Shown: piece after piece, positions 13,980 through 21,132 of the stretch | Position numbering within the stretch: position 1 is the first letter of the stretch | Layout: each line of letters starts with the position of its first letter | DNA from: Nitratifractor sp. | Lineage (GTDB): Bacteria; Campylobacterota; Campylobacteria; Campylobacterales; Sulfurovaceae | Direction of reading: 5' to 3' | Assembly: GCA_015490055.1 (NCBI GenBank) | Contig: WFYP01000174.1 | Location: 1-21,448 of the forward strand | DNA: 21,448 bases | Notes under the pieces: generated by a model | Databases searched by the model: none | Seen by the model: the letters and a program-made list of their open reading frames with translations, nothing else | What the model was told of the DNA's origin: nothing | Position numbers and translations under genes: made by a program

Positions 13980-15577
13980 TATTTAGCCTCCTTAATACCA
14001 AACCAGAAGCCTAGTTTATCTTTTTTAATTTTAGGTAACAACAATTCATATAATCCATGAGTTCCCAAAATCGCTGTTAGCATAGATGCCATAATACCGA
14101 TTGTCATAGTTACCGCGAAGCCTTTTATTGGGCCAGTACCATAAAAGAAAAGCAGAGTTGAAGCAATTAGTGTTGTTACATTGGCATCCCAAATTGCTGT
14201 AAATGCATTTGAATAGCCATCTTCTATAGCTTTAGCAACACTTTTACCTTCGTGTATTAACTCTCTTATACGCTCGTTGATAATAACATTGGCATCGACC
14301 GCCATACCAACAGTAAGGACAATACCTGCCATACCTGGAAGTGTAAGTGTAGCACCAAATAGAGACATAATCGCAATAATCAAAAATAGGTTAGCTACAA
14401 GTGCAATATCTGCAATTACACCAGCCATTCCATAATAGAACATCATAAATAGGAATACTAAAGCAAAACCACTAAATAGAGCGATTGAACTAGCTATAAT
14501 ACTATCTCTACCAAGGCTTGGACCTATGCTTCTCTCTTCCATAATAAATACAGGTGCAAGAAGTGCTCCAGAACGAAGTGCAATAGCAATATCGTTTGCT
14601 TCGTTAATTGTAAATCCGCCAGTAATTTGTCCACGACCACCACCAATTCTTTCATCAATGTGTGGTGCTGAATAAACTTTATTATCCAATACAATAGCAA
14701 GTCTCGCACGAGTTGGAGCCGCTTTTTCTGTAAATGCTGCAAAAATTTTAGCACCTTCTCCATTGAGTGCAAAAGTAATCATCGGCTGTCCATTCTTATC
14801 GTAAACAGATTTAGCATCTGTTAGCATTGAACCATCTAACACAGGAATTCCACGAAGCAAATACTTTACTTGAGGATGCTTAACATCTGGCAAAATTACA
14901 TCGCCATACTTTTTAGCTTCTAGTGGAGACATACTATCTACTCTAGCAGCTCTATCTTCATCTACTGCCATTAATTGTAAGTGTGCAGTTTTTGCAATAA
15001 GCTTTTTAATTCTGCTCTTTTCCTTTTCGGTTTTGATACCAGGAACTTCAACTAAAATTTTATCTTTACCCTGCTTTGCTACCATTGGTTCAGCCAAACC
15101 AAATTGGTTAAGTCTATTTCTAATAGTCTCTACAGCCTGATTAATAGCTTTATTTGTAACTTTTTGAATTACTTTTTTTGGAAGAGTTAAAGTAACTTTT
15201 GTACCATTAGCTTTAATATCTATATCTTTTAAAGTATCTTTTAAAGTTTTTACTGCATTTTTCACTTCATCTTCATCTACTACGGTAAAAGAAGCGTTAT
15301 CAATGTTTTTTTTCATATCAACTTTAATATTAACATCATCTATAACTATATCTTTTTTATCTAATGCAAATTTTGCCGTTGAAACTAAAGATTTTGTATA
15401 AGATTTTAAAGCATCTTCTGTTTTAATACCTAACAAAAGGTGCAAACCACCTTGCAAATCAAGCCCTAAGGTAATTTTTTTACCACTATTACTCTGTATA
15501 AGGCTTGGAATAGAAAAAATTACTCCAAACGCAAATGCGAGCATAAATATTACAACTCTATAATTTAATTTTCCCAT
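13979..15577 (-). CDS. secD: Protein translocase subunit SecD
   Basis: This 532-residue membrane protein is the larger partner of SecF. TM1 (8-27) leads into TLGLDLQGGLHLLLG, the first conserved region. A periplasmic P1 head with IRNRLNQFGLAEPMVAKQG follows, then a cluster of five membrane segments. These contain GRDSIIASSIALFSGFALV, TLPGMAGIVLTVGMAVDANVIINERIRE and DANVTTLIASTLLFF. All expected domains are present and the length is typical. It begins ten bases after yajC, with only a weak Shine-Dalgarno, so it may rely on coupling. Confidence 0.97.
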   Translation of the reverse strand: MGKLNYRVVIFMLAFAFGVIFSIPSLIQSNSGKKITLGLDLQGGLHLLLGIKTEDALKSYTKSLVSTAKFALDKKDIVIDDVNIKVDMKKNIDNASFTVVDEDEVKNAVKTLKDTLKDIDIKANGTKVTLTLPKKVIQKVTNKAINQAVETIRNRLNQFGLAEPMVAKQGKDKILVEVPGIKTEKEKSRIKKLIAKTAHLQLMAVDEDRAARVDSMSPLEAKKYGDVILPDVKHPQVKYLLRGIPVLDGSMLTDAKSVYDKNGQPMITFALNGEGAKIFAAFTEKAAPTRARLAIVLDNKVYSAPHIDERIGGGRGQITGGFTINEANDIAIALRSGALLAPVFIMEERSIGPSLGRDSIIASSIALFSGFALVFLFMMFYYGMAGVIADIALVANLFLIIAIMSLFGATLTLPGMAGIVLTVGMAVDANVIINERIRELIHEGKSVAKAIEDGYSNAFTAIWDANVTTLIASTLLFFYGTGPIKGFAVTMTIGIMASMLTAILGTHGLYELLLPKIKKDKLGFWFGIKEAK

Positions 15578-15587
15578 ATTCTAGCCA

Positions 15588-15848
15588 TTAACTTAATTTT
15601 TTCGATACATATGCTCTATCTAGCTTAACAATCGTGTCATCATTTAGCTTTATTTTGATAAAATCTTCTTCTGGTTTAACTACTTCGGCAATTAAGCCAC
15701 CTGTAGTTACAATCTTGTCGCCTTTGCTAAGCGACTCCAACATAGCTTTGTGCTCTTTTTGAGCTTTTTGCTGTGGTCTGATAATTAAAAAATAAAAAAT
15801 TGCGAATAACACAATCAATGGTAGAAATTGCATAATACCGTTTTGCAT
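15588..15848 (-). CDS. yajC: Preprotein translocase accessory subunit YajC
   Basis: This 86-residue protein has one N-terminal membrane helix (about 5-22) with the conserved FYFLIIRPQQKAQKEHK following it. A small basic cytoplasmic domain has the family motif LSKGDKIVTTGGLIAEV. It associates with SecDF near SecYEG. AAAGGA five bases before its ATG is shared, as a palindrome, with the divergent lnt gene. It is first in the yajC-secD-secF-dacB unit. Confidence 0.96.
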   Translation of the reverse strand: MQNGIMQFLPLIVLFAIFYFLIIRPQQKAQKEHKAMLESLSKGDKIVTTGGLIAEVVKPEEDFIKIKLNDDTIVKLDRAYVSKKLS

Positions 15849-15858
15849 AAAGGTCCTT
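15848..15858. promoter_or_regulatory. Palindrome serving as Shine-Dalgarno for two divergent genes
   Basis: AAAGGTCCTTT lies almost wholly in the 14-base gap between the divergent yajC and lnt start codons. Read rightward it gives AAAGG nine to ten bases before the lnt ATG; read leftward it gives AAAGGACC before the yajC ATG. It also contains GGTCC, a GGNCC site. There is no room for promoters here, so each promoter must lie inside the opposite gene. Confidence 0.65.
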
Positions 15859-15862
15859 TAAA

Positions 15863-17164
15863 ATGAAAATTGGAAAATATTTTACCACCAACCATATAAT
15901 AGAAGGCTTGGTTATTGCATTATCTCTATCAGCTTTTATATATATTGAGTATTTTAAGCTATTAAATGGGTATATTTTAATTACAGTAAATTCTATATTA
16001 GCACTCTTTGGACTCTACAGATTACTAAAAGCCAATACCCCAACTTGGTTTTTTAGTGGTTTTTTCATCGGAGCACTATGGCTGTGGTGGATGTCGATTA
16101 GTTTTATTCACTATAAATTGCCATATTTAGTACCTGTTTCACTATTATTAATAGCCCTTACAATAGGATTAATATTTTTATTATTAGCATATATAGCAAG
16201 TTATATATCACGAAAAATTGAGAATAAATTTCCACTGATTGAGAAAGAGAAAACAATCTATTTTTTACGCTCATTAGCTTTAATTGCTTTAATATTTATA
16301 GAACCTTTTGGCTTTAATTGGCTTAAACTTTTACTAATATTTACAGACTCAGCTTTTGGCTTGCATATTTGGCAATTTACACTTATCCTTTTTGCACTAT
16401 CACTATATTTAACATTTAAAAAATGGTACTTGCTACTATTAATACTATTCGCAATAGATTTAAAAAACCCAAAAATTATAAAAGCAAATTCACTTAGAGA
16501 TATAGAACTTACTTCTACTAATATAAAGGTAGAACAGAAGTGGTTGCCAAAAAACCAAGCAGTCTATACAAAATTAGCACTTAAAAAAATAGATAAAGCT
16601 ATTGCAAAAAATAAAAAACTTATAATATTACCAGAGTCGATATTGCCATATTTCCTAAATTTAGAGCAAAGTTATTTAGAAGAGTTTTTAGAGCGTTCTA
16701 AAAAGATTACAATAGTTGTAGGTTCACTCTATTTTATTAGCCAAAATAATTATAAAAATTCTGCCTATATTATAGATAAAGGCTCATTTAAAATAGCCAA
16801 TAAAGTAATATTAGTACCATTTGGCGAAACAAATCCACTACCAAAATGGATGGGTAGTATTGTGAACAAAATATTTTTTGATGGTGCAGTTGATTATGGA
16901 GCAGATAAAGATTATACATACATAAATGCTCTTGGTAAGCGATATAAAATAGCAATTTGCTACGAAGGCACAAAAGACAAAACTTATGAAGATTATCCAA
17001 AATATCTAATTTTAATTAGTAACAATGGTTGGTTTATCCCATCAATCGAGCCAACTTTGCAACAAATCTTATTAAAATATTACGCAAATATTTACAAAAC
17101 AACAATTTACCACTCTATAAATGGTTCTAAATCGTATGTTGTTGTTCCACATCCGGATATTTAG
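15863..17164 (+). CDS. lnt: Apolipoprotein N-acyltransferase Lnt
   Basis: This inner-membrane enzyme adds the third acyl chain to lipoproteins. Six or more hydrophobic segments span about 12-200. A periplasmic carbon-nitrogen hydrolase domain follows with the catalytic triad Glu258 (ILPESILPYF), Lys314 (IANKVILVPFGE) and Cys366 (AICYEGT); the LISNNGWF motif is at 383-390. At 433 residues it is shorter than E. coli Lnt (about 510) and resembles Campylobacterota versions. The stop codon is the TAG of the first unit of a long heptamer array, so the extreme C-terminus may have been set by the repeat. It would mature lipoproteins such as the RlpA-like one here. Confidence 0.92.
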   Translation: MKIGKYFTTNHIIEGLVIALSLSAFIYIEYFKLLNGYILITVNSILALFGLYRLLKANTPTWFFSGFFIGALWLWWMSISFIHYKLPYLVPVSLLLIALTIGLIFLLLAYIASYISRKIENKFPLIEKEKTIYFLRSLALIALIFIEPFGFNWLKLLLIFTDSAFGLHIWQFTLILFALSLYLTFKKWYLLLLILFAIDLKNPKIIKANSLRDIELTSTNIKVEQKWLPKNQAVYTKLALKKIDKAIAKNKKLIILPESILPYFLNLEQSYLEEFLERSKKITIVVGSLYFISQNNYKNSAYIIDKGSFKIANKVILVPFGETNPLPKWMGSIVNKIFFDGAVDYGADKDYTYINALGKRYKIAICYEGTKDKTYEDYPKYLILISNNGWFIPSIEPTLQQILLKYYANIYKTTIYHSINGSKSYVVVPHPDI

Positions 17165-17268
17165 GATTTAGGATTTAGGATTTAGGATTTTGGATTTAGG
17201 ATTTTGGATATGGGATTTAGGATGTTGGATTTGGGATGTTGGATTAGGGTATTGGGTTTAGGTATTAG
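17161..17268 (+). repeat. Long heptamer array (NNNGGAT) starting at the lnt stop codon
   Basis: From 17161 there are twelve consecutive in-phase 7-bp units ending in GGAT. TTAGGAT occurs six times; variants are TTTGGAT, ATGGGAT, GTTGGAT and TTGGGAT. Three decayed units follow to about 17265. The lnt stop TAG (17162-17164) is within the first unit. Because 7 is not a multiple of 3, three successive TTAGGAT units place a stop in every frame, and ATCCTAA does the same on the other strand. Confidence 0.9.
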
Positions 17269-17288
17269 AAAAATAGTTTTACTCATTC

Positions 17289-17321
17289 TAAATCCCCACC
17301 ACCACCTATATCCTACATCCC
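17289..17321 (-). repeat. Short inverted, degenerate heptamer array
   Basis: On the minus strand this reads as imperfect 7-bp blocks such as GTAGGAT and ATAGGTG, in opposite orientation to the array at 17161-17268. About 20 bases of ordinary sequence separate the two. Transcribed together, the GGAU and AUCC repeats could pair in many registers. Confidence 0.5.
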
Positions 17322-17328
17322 AAGAAAT

Positions 17329-17348
17329 GTAGGGTCGGTTTACCGACC
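17329..17348 (+). repeat. GTAGGG-family palindrome upstream of yidD
   Basis: The unit is GTAGGG followed by a stem GGTCGGT / ACCGACC with a TT loop, sharing the GTAGGG lead of the units at 11501, 20301 and 20378 but with a different stem. A further ACCGACC copy follows at 17353-17360. It lies 37 bases before the yidD start. Confidence 0.6.
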
Positions 17349-17384
17349 ATAAAACCGACCATAAAATAGAGAGGTTAAAAAATT

Positions 17385-17792
17385 ATGAAAAAAACACCAA
17401 CAGCTTTAAAGTGGTATCAAACCCTTAGCAAATTTACTCCGGCAAGTTGTAGGTATTATCCTACCTGTTCTGAGTATGCTAAGTGGCTTTTTATTTTTGA
17501 TAATCCTATAAGTGCCACACTAAAGAGTGTAAAGCGAATAGCAACTTGTAACCAACTTTTTCCTGGTGGTATAGACTACCCTAAAGCAAATTATACCCCT
17601 CCAAAAGTGCTAGATTTACACAATATTGTAAAAAGAGAGCCTAAAGCTACAAAGCCATTTAAATTTAAACCTTTTAATAGTAAACTACGAATAGAGTATT
17701 GGCTTATACCAACTAAAAGTAACTATTATATTACAAAGGATTTTAATGCAAGTGCAACTTACATCCCCGCTGGATATGCACCTACACTTTAG
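17385..17792 (+). CDS. yidD: Membrane protein insertion efficiency factor YidD
   Basis: The N-terminal 70 residues carry the YidD pattern: FTPASCRYYPTCSEYAKW, with its conserved Cys residues, and KSVKRIATCNQLFPGGIDYP. YidD is a small membrane-associated protein thought to help YidC-dependent insertion. Here a C-terminal extension of about 60 residues follows (KFKPFNSKLRIEYWLIPTKSNYYITKDFN), making 135 residues instead of the usual 70-90. I recall similar extensions in Campylobacterota. The last 47 bases overlap the pyrC gene in another frame. The Shine-Dalgarno (AGAGAGG) is somewhat distant from the ATG. It lies next to lnt and secDF, which fits a role in membrane biogenesis. Confidence 0.88.
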   Translation: MKKTPTALKWYQTLSKFTPASCRYYPTCSEYAKWLFIFDNPISATLKSVKRIATCNQLFPGGIDYPKANYTPPKVLDLHNIVKREPKATKPFKFKPFNSKLRIEYWLIPTKSNYYITKDFNASATYIPAGYAPTL

Positions 17793-18744
17793 AAGTGGCG
17801 ATATGCTAAAAACTGTAGCACCTCTTAGTTCAAAGAGTTTTGCAGGTGGGCTTATTATGCCAAACACTACGCCTCCAATTACAACAAAAGAGGTACTGCT
17901 AGAGTATAAACAAGAGATTTTAGATGCAACTAATGGTGATAACTTTACACCATATATGACGCTATTTTTTAAAGATGACTATAGCTACGATTTTTTAAAG
18001 AGCGTAAAAGATGAAATCTTAGCTATAAAACTCTACCCAGCAGGCATTACGACAAATAGCGAAGGTGGGGTTAGCTCTTTAAGCATAGATAATTTACGCA
18101 CAACATTAGAAGCTATGAGTGAGTTAGAGATTCCGCTATGTATTCACGGCGAAAGCAACGGCTTTGTAATGGATAGAGAGGCTGAATTTATACCAATTTA
18201 TAAGCAGTTAGCAACTGCATTTCCTAAATTAAAAATTATAATGGAGCATATAACTACAAAAGCTTCGGCAGATGCGGTGCTAGAGTTTGATAATTTGTAT
18301 GCAACAATTACCTTACACCACCTCTATATTACACTAGATGATGTAGCCGGTGGAATGCTGCAACCACACCTATTTTGCAAGCCAATAGCAAAACGCCCAG
18401 AAGATAGAGAAGCACTTTTAAACTTAGCATTAAATGCAAACGAAAAAGTGATGTTTGGCTCAGATTCAGCACCACACCCAAGAAGTGCCAAAGAGGCACC
18501 AGGCTGTGCGGCTGGTGTATTTACAGCCCCTATTGCTTTGCAACTTTTAACACAACTATTTGCTAAACATAACAAGCTAGAGAATTTACAAGCGTTTGTA
18601 AGTGATAATGCACAAAAAATCTATGGCTTAAAGCCAATAGAAAAAACCATAACATTAGAGCAAAAAGAGTTTGCAATACCGGCAAAATACAAAGATGTAG
18701 TGCCATTTATGGCAAATCAAAAAATAGAATGGAGGATAGTTTAA
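17746..18744 (+). CDS. pyrC: Dihydroorotase, class II
   Basis: The enzyme closes N-carbamoyl-aspartate to dihydroorotate in pyrimidine synthesis. Metal ligands are visible: His12 and His14 in LDMHLHFRSGDM, the probable carboxylated Lys95 (AIKLYPAG), His134 (CIHGE), His168 (MEHIT) and Asp240 (GSDSAPH). The 332-residue length and the N-terminal motif match the homodimeric E. coli PyrC type rather than the longer class I enzyme. AAAGGA before the ATG supports this start inside yidD. Its stop overlaps the carbonic anhydrase start (TAATG). Confidence 0.95.
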   Translation: MQVQLTSPLDMHLHFRSGDMLKTVAPLSSKSFAGGLIMPNTTPPITTKEVLLEYKQEILDATNGDNFTPYMTLFFKDDYSYDFLKSVKDEILAIKLYPAGITTNSEGGVSSLSIDNLRTTLEAMSELEIPLCIHGESNGFVMDREAEFIPIYKQLATAFPKLKIIMEHITTKASADAVLEFDNLYATITLHHLYITLDDVAGGMLQPHLFCKPIAKRPEDREALLNLALNANEKVMFGSDSAPHPRSAKEAPGCAAGVFTAPIALQLLTQLFAKHNKLENLQAFVSDNAQKIYGLKPIEKTITLEQKEFAIPAKYKDVVPFMANQKIEWRIV

Positions 18745-19397
18745 TGCAAGAAGTTATCGACGGTTACCAAGAGTTTAAAGATATAGATTTACAAAACTAC
18801 AAATATCTATTTAAAGATTTAGTAGAGCATGGGCAAAAGCCAAAAGCCCTATTTATTGGATGTAGCGACTCAAGAGTTGTTCCAAATTTAATTACCAATA
18901 CTCTACCTGGTGAACTATTTGTAATTAGAAATATAGGTAATTTCGTAGCACCATTTCAGCCAGACAGCGAATTTCACGCAACCGCTGCTGCTATTGAGTA
19001 TGCAACAGATGTATTAGAGGTAGAAAATATTATCGTATGTGGGCACACCCACTGTGGGGCGATTGGTGCACTATTTAAAGACCTTAAACCAAATAAAAAT
19101 AATATACACACAATAAAGTGGCTAAGCCTTGGAGAGAGTGCTAAAAAAATCTCTCTTATGCATATGCCAGATGCTCCATTAGAGGTCCAAAAAGAGTATG
19201 CAGAGCAAGTATCTGTAGTAATTCAGTTAAAAAATCTACTAAGTTACCCATCGGTAAAAGAGAGAGTAGATGCTAAAAAACTATTTCTGCACGGTTGGCA
19301 CTACGATTTAGAAACTGGTAATATTTTATACTACTCTAAAAAAGATAGAATGTTTATGCCATTAGAAGAAGCTCAAGATAATGAAAATAATATCTAA
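18744..19397 (+). CDS. can: Beta-class carbonic anhydrase
   Basis: The cytosolic zinc enzyme interconverts CO2 and bicarbonate. From the ATG at 18744 it has 217 residues with zinc ligands Cys40 (GCSDSRV, with the Asp42-Arg44 dyad), His101 and Cys104 (CGHTHCGAIGA). An ATG five codons upstream also opens the frame. However, GGAGG at 18731-18735 sits eight bases before the 18744 ATG, and that start overlaps the pyrC stop by one base, like other couplings in this window. Bicarbonate feeds carbamoyl phosphate, and hence the PyrC substrate, and other carboxylations; this link is inference. Confidence 0.93.
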   Translation: MQEVIDGYQEFKDIDLQNYKYLFKDLVEHGQKPKALFIGCSDSRVVPNLITNTLPGELFVIRNIGNFVAPFQPDSEFHATAAAIEYATDVLEVENIIVCGHTHCGAIGALFKDLKPNKNNIHTIKWLSLGESAKKISLMHMPDAPLEVQKEYAEQVSVVIQLKNLLSYPSVKERVDAKKLFLHGWHYDLETGNILYYSKKDRMFMPLEEAQDNENNI

Positions 19398-20283
19398 AAT
19401 AGGCAATACCCCACTTATTAAGCTAGAGCAAGGCAGTAGAGATTTAGAGTGTGAAGTTTGGGCAAAGTGCGAATTTTTAAACCCAGCAGGCTCTATTAAA
19501 GATAGAATTGCCCTTGCTATGGTAGAGGATGCAATAGAGCAAGGTAAGTTAGAAAATATGCATATAGTAGAGCCAACAAGTGGTAATACTGGTATTGGTT
19601 TAGCCTTAGTTTGTGCAATAAAGAGGATAAAGCTAACTATTGTAATGCCAGAATCTATGAGTATAGAGAGAAGGTCAGCCATAACACACTATGGTGCAGA
19701 GTTAATACTAACGCCAGCAAGAGAAGGTATGAATGGCTCTATAGCAAAAGCACAAAAGATAGTAGAGCAAGAAAACGCCCTAATGCTAAACCAATTCGAA
19801 AATCCAGCCAATCCAAAAGCACACTACCAAAACACAGCTCCAGAGATATTAAAAGAGTTAAAGAGTTTAGATATATTTATAGCCGGTGTAGGAACAGGTG
19901 GCACAATTAGCGGAATAGGCAAATATTTAAAAGAGCAAAACAGCAATATAGAAGTAGTAGCCATAGAGCCAGCCGAGAGTGCAGTAATTACTGGCAAAGA
20001 AAAAGGGGCTCATAAAATAGAGGGCATAGGCGCAGGCTTTATACCAAAAAATTTAGACTTAAATATTTTAGATAAAACAGTAACAGTTACAAGCCAAGAA
20101 GCTATAGAAAAGGCAAAAGAGTTAGCAAAAAAAGAGGGACTATTTGTAGGAATATCAAGCGGAGCAAACATAGCAGGCATTTACAATTTAGCAAAAGAGC
20201 AAAATATTAAAGGCAAAACCGTAGTAACTGTACTACCAGACAATGCCTGCCGATACCAAAGCACAGAACTGTTTAAGGATTAA
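19381..20283 (+). CDS. cysK: Cysteine synthase (O-acetylserine sulfhydrylase)
   Basis: This PLP enzyme makes cysteine from O-acetylserine and sulfide. The cofactor Lys40 lies in NPAGSIKDRIA, the substrate loop in PTSGNTGIG (66-73), the phosphate-binding GTGGTISGIG near residue 170, and GISSGAN near the C-terminus. At 300 residues it has family-typical length. CysM rather than CysK cannot be fully excluded. The gene overlaps the carbonic anhydrase gene by 17 bases. Immediately downstream are two GTAGGG palindromes facing each other. Confidence 0.93.
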   Translation: MKIISKIGNTPLIKLEQGSRDLECEVWAKCEFLNPAGSIKDRIALAMVEDAIEQGKLENMHIVEPTSGNTGIGLALVCAIKRIKLTIVMPESMSIERRSAITHYGAELILTPAREGMNGSIAKAQKIVEQENALMLNQFENPANPKAHYQNTAPEILKELKSLDIFIAGVGTGGTISGIGKYLKEQNSNIEVVAIEPAESAVITGKEKGAHKIEGIGAGFIPKNLDLNILDKTVTVTSQEAIEKAKELAKKEGLFVGISSGANIAGIYNLAKEQNIKGKTVVTVLPDNACRYQSTELFKD

Positions 20284-20300
20284 ACTGTAACGATTTATAT

Positions 20301-20327
20301 GTAGGGTACGACCTATGTGTCGCACCG
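20301..20327 (+). repeat. GTAGGG-family palindrome, unit 1 of an inverted pair
   Basis: The 27-bp unit starts GTAGGGTACGACC and has a stem GTACGAC / GTCGCAC (one mismatch) around CTATGT. It is inverted relative to, and identical at 25 of 27 positions with, the unit at 20378-20404. It stands 18 bases after the cysK stop on the coding strand and is GC-rich against its surroundings. Confidence 0.8.
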
Positions 20328-20377
20328 TTAGTTTAAATTGCCATAAAAATACTAAATTTTTCAGACGCAACAACAAT

Positions 20378-20404
20378 CGGTGCGACACACAGGTCGCACC
20401 CTAC
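20378..20404 (-). repeat. GTAGGG-family palindrome, unit 2 of an inverted pair
   Basis: On the minus strand it begins GTAGGGTGCGACC, with a perfect 7-bp stem GTGCGAC / GTCGCAC around CTGTGT. With unit 1 it can form a 27-bp long-range stem with a 50-base loop, alternative to the two local hairpins. The pair may act as the cysK terminator or a transcript-stabilising structure. Confidence 0.8.
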
Positions 20405-20425
20405 GAAGCAAATACAAAGAGCGAA

Positions 20426-21091
20426 ATGCAAGCAAAAATATTAAATCGAAAACCAATACTAATTAAAACTAAACAGATAATAGAACCGACACTATTTGAA
20501 ACCATAAAAATAGAAAACGGTAAAATCTATAATTTAGAATACCACCAAGCAAGAGTAAATAGTGCATATAAAGAGTTTTTTAAAATAGAGCCAAAATTAA
20601 ATTTAAAAGAGACTCTAAGCAGCCATCCAACAGATAATTTATATCGAGCAAAAATTGTTTATGATATAAATGGATTAGTCTCAAAAGATTACTATATATA
20701 TAAGCAAAAAAGAATATCCACCCTTTTATTAGTAGAAATTCCAAATATAAATTACAAATTTAAATATTTTAATAGAGACTTTTTAACCCCACTACAAAAG
20801 CAACAAGCCGATGAGTTTATAATAACCCAAAATGGTTACCTAAGAGATACAACAATAGCAAACATTGCACTACTTCACACCAAAAGTCAAAAATGGCACA
20901 CACCCAAAACCCCACTACTACAAGGTACAACCCTTAATCGATATTTAGATAACAAAGAGTTAATTAAAACAGATGTTCATTATAAAGATTTAAAAAATTA
21001 CAGTAAAATTGCACTATTAAATGCTATGATAAATAGAGTTGAACTAAATATATCATTTTTACCCCAAGAAGCTTTAGCTCCAAATAAGTAG
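20426..21091 (+). CDS. pabC: Class IV aminotransferase, PabC-like (4-amino-4-deoxychorismate lyase)
   Basis: The 221-residue product matches short Campylobacterota class IV PLP proteins annotated as aminodeoxychorismate lyase, which forms p-aminobenzoate for folate. The N-terminal FETIKIENGKIYNLEYHQAR, the central KYFNRDFLTP, the cofactor-loop ADEFIITQNGYLRDTTIANIAL and the C-terminal TPKTPLLQGTTLNRYL are recognisable. The start is uncertain. The frame stays open to an ATG at 20315, but that would translate through both palindromes. Homology proper seems to begin near IEPTLFETIK, so the ATG at 20426 is preferred although it lacks a clear Shine-Dalgarno. About 20 extra residues before the conserved region may be a repeat-derived leader. 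Confidence 0.75.
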   Translation: MQAKILNRKPILIKTKQIIEPTLFETIKIENGKIYNLEYHQARVNSAYKEFFKIEPKLNLKETLSSHPTDNLYRAKIVYDINGLVSKDYYIYKQKRISTLLLVEIPNINYKFKYFNRDFLTPLQKQQADEFIITQNGYLRDTTIANIALLHTKSQKWHTPKTPLLQGTTLNRYLDNKELIKTDVHYKDLKNYSKIALLNAMINRVELNISFLPQEALAPNK

Positions 21092-21132
21092 AGATATGAA
21101 TAGTTCTATGATAAACCTCATAAAGGAATAAA

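Noticed and set aside
17161..17268. CRISPR or telomere-like array
   Set aside because: Units are contiguous 7-mers without spacers, no cas genes are near, and resemblance of TTAGGAT to telomeric repeats is superficial in an internal chromosomal position.
18729..18743. Upstream ATG for carbonic anhydrase
   Set aside because: GGAGG is positioned for the ATG at 18744, and that start makes the one-base overlap seen at other couplings here.
19611..19910. 99-codon plus-strand frame within cysK
   Set aside because: An out-of-frame shadow of a conserved enzyme, with unnatural composition rich in Arg, Lys and Asn.
20315..20425. N-terminal 37 residues of the longest PabC-like frame as real protein
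   Set aside because: These codons are encoded by palindromic repeats and do not resemble class IV aminotransferase N-termini; a downstream start is more plausible.
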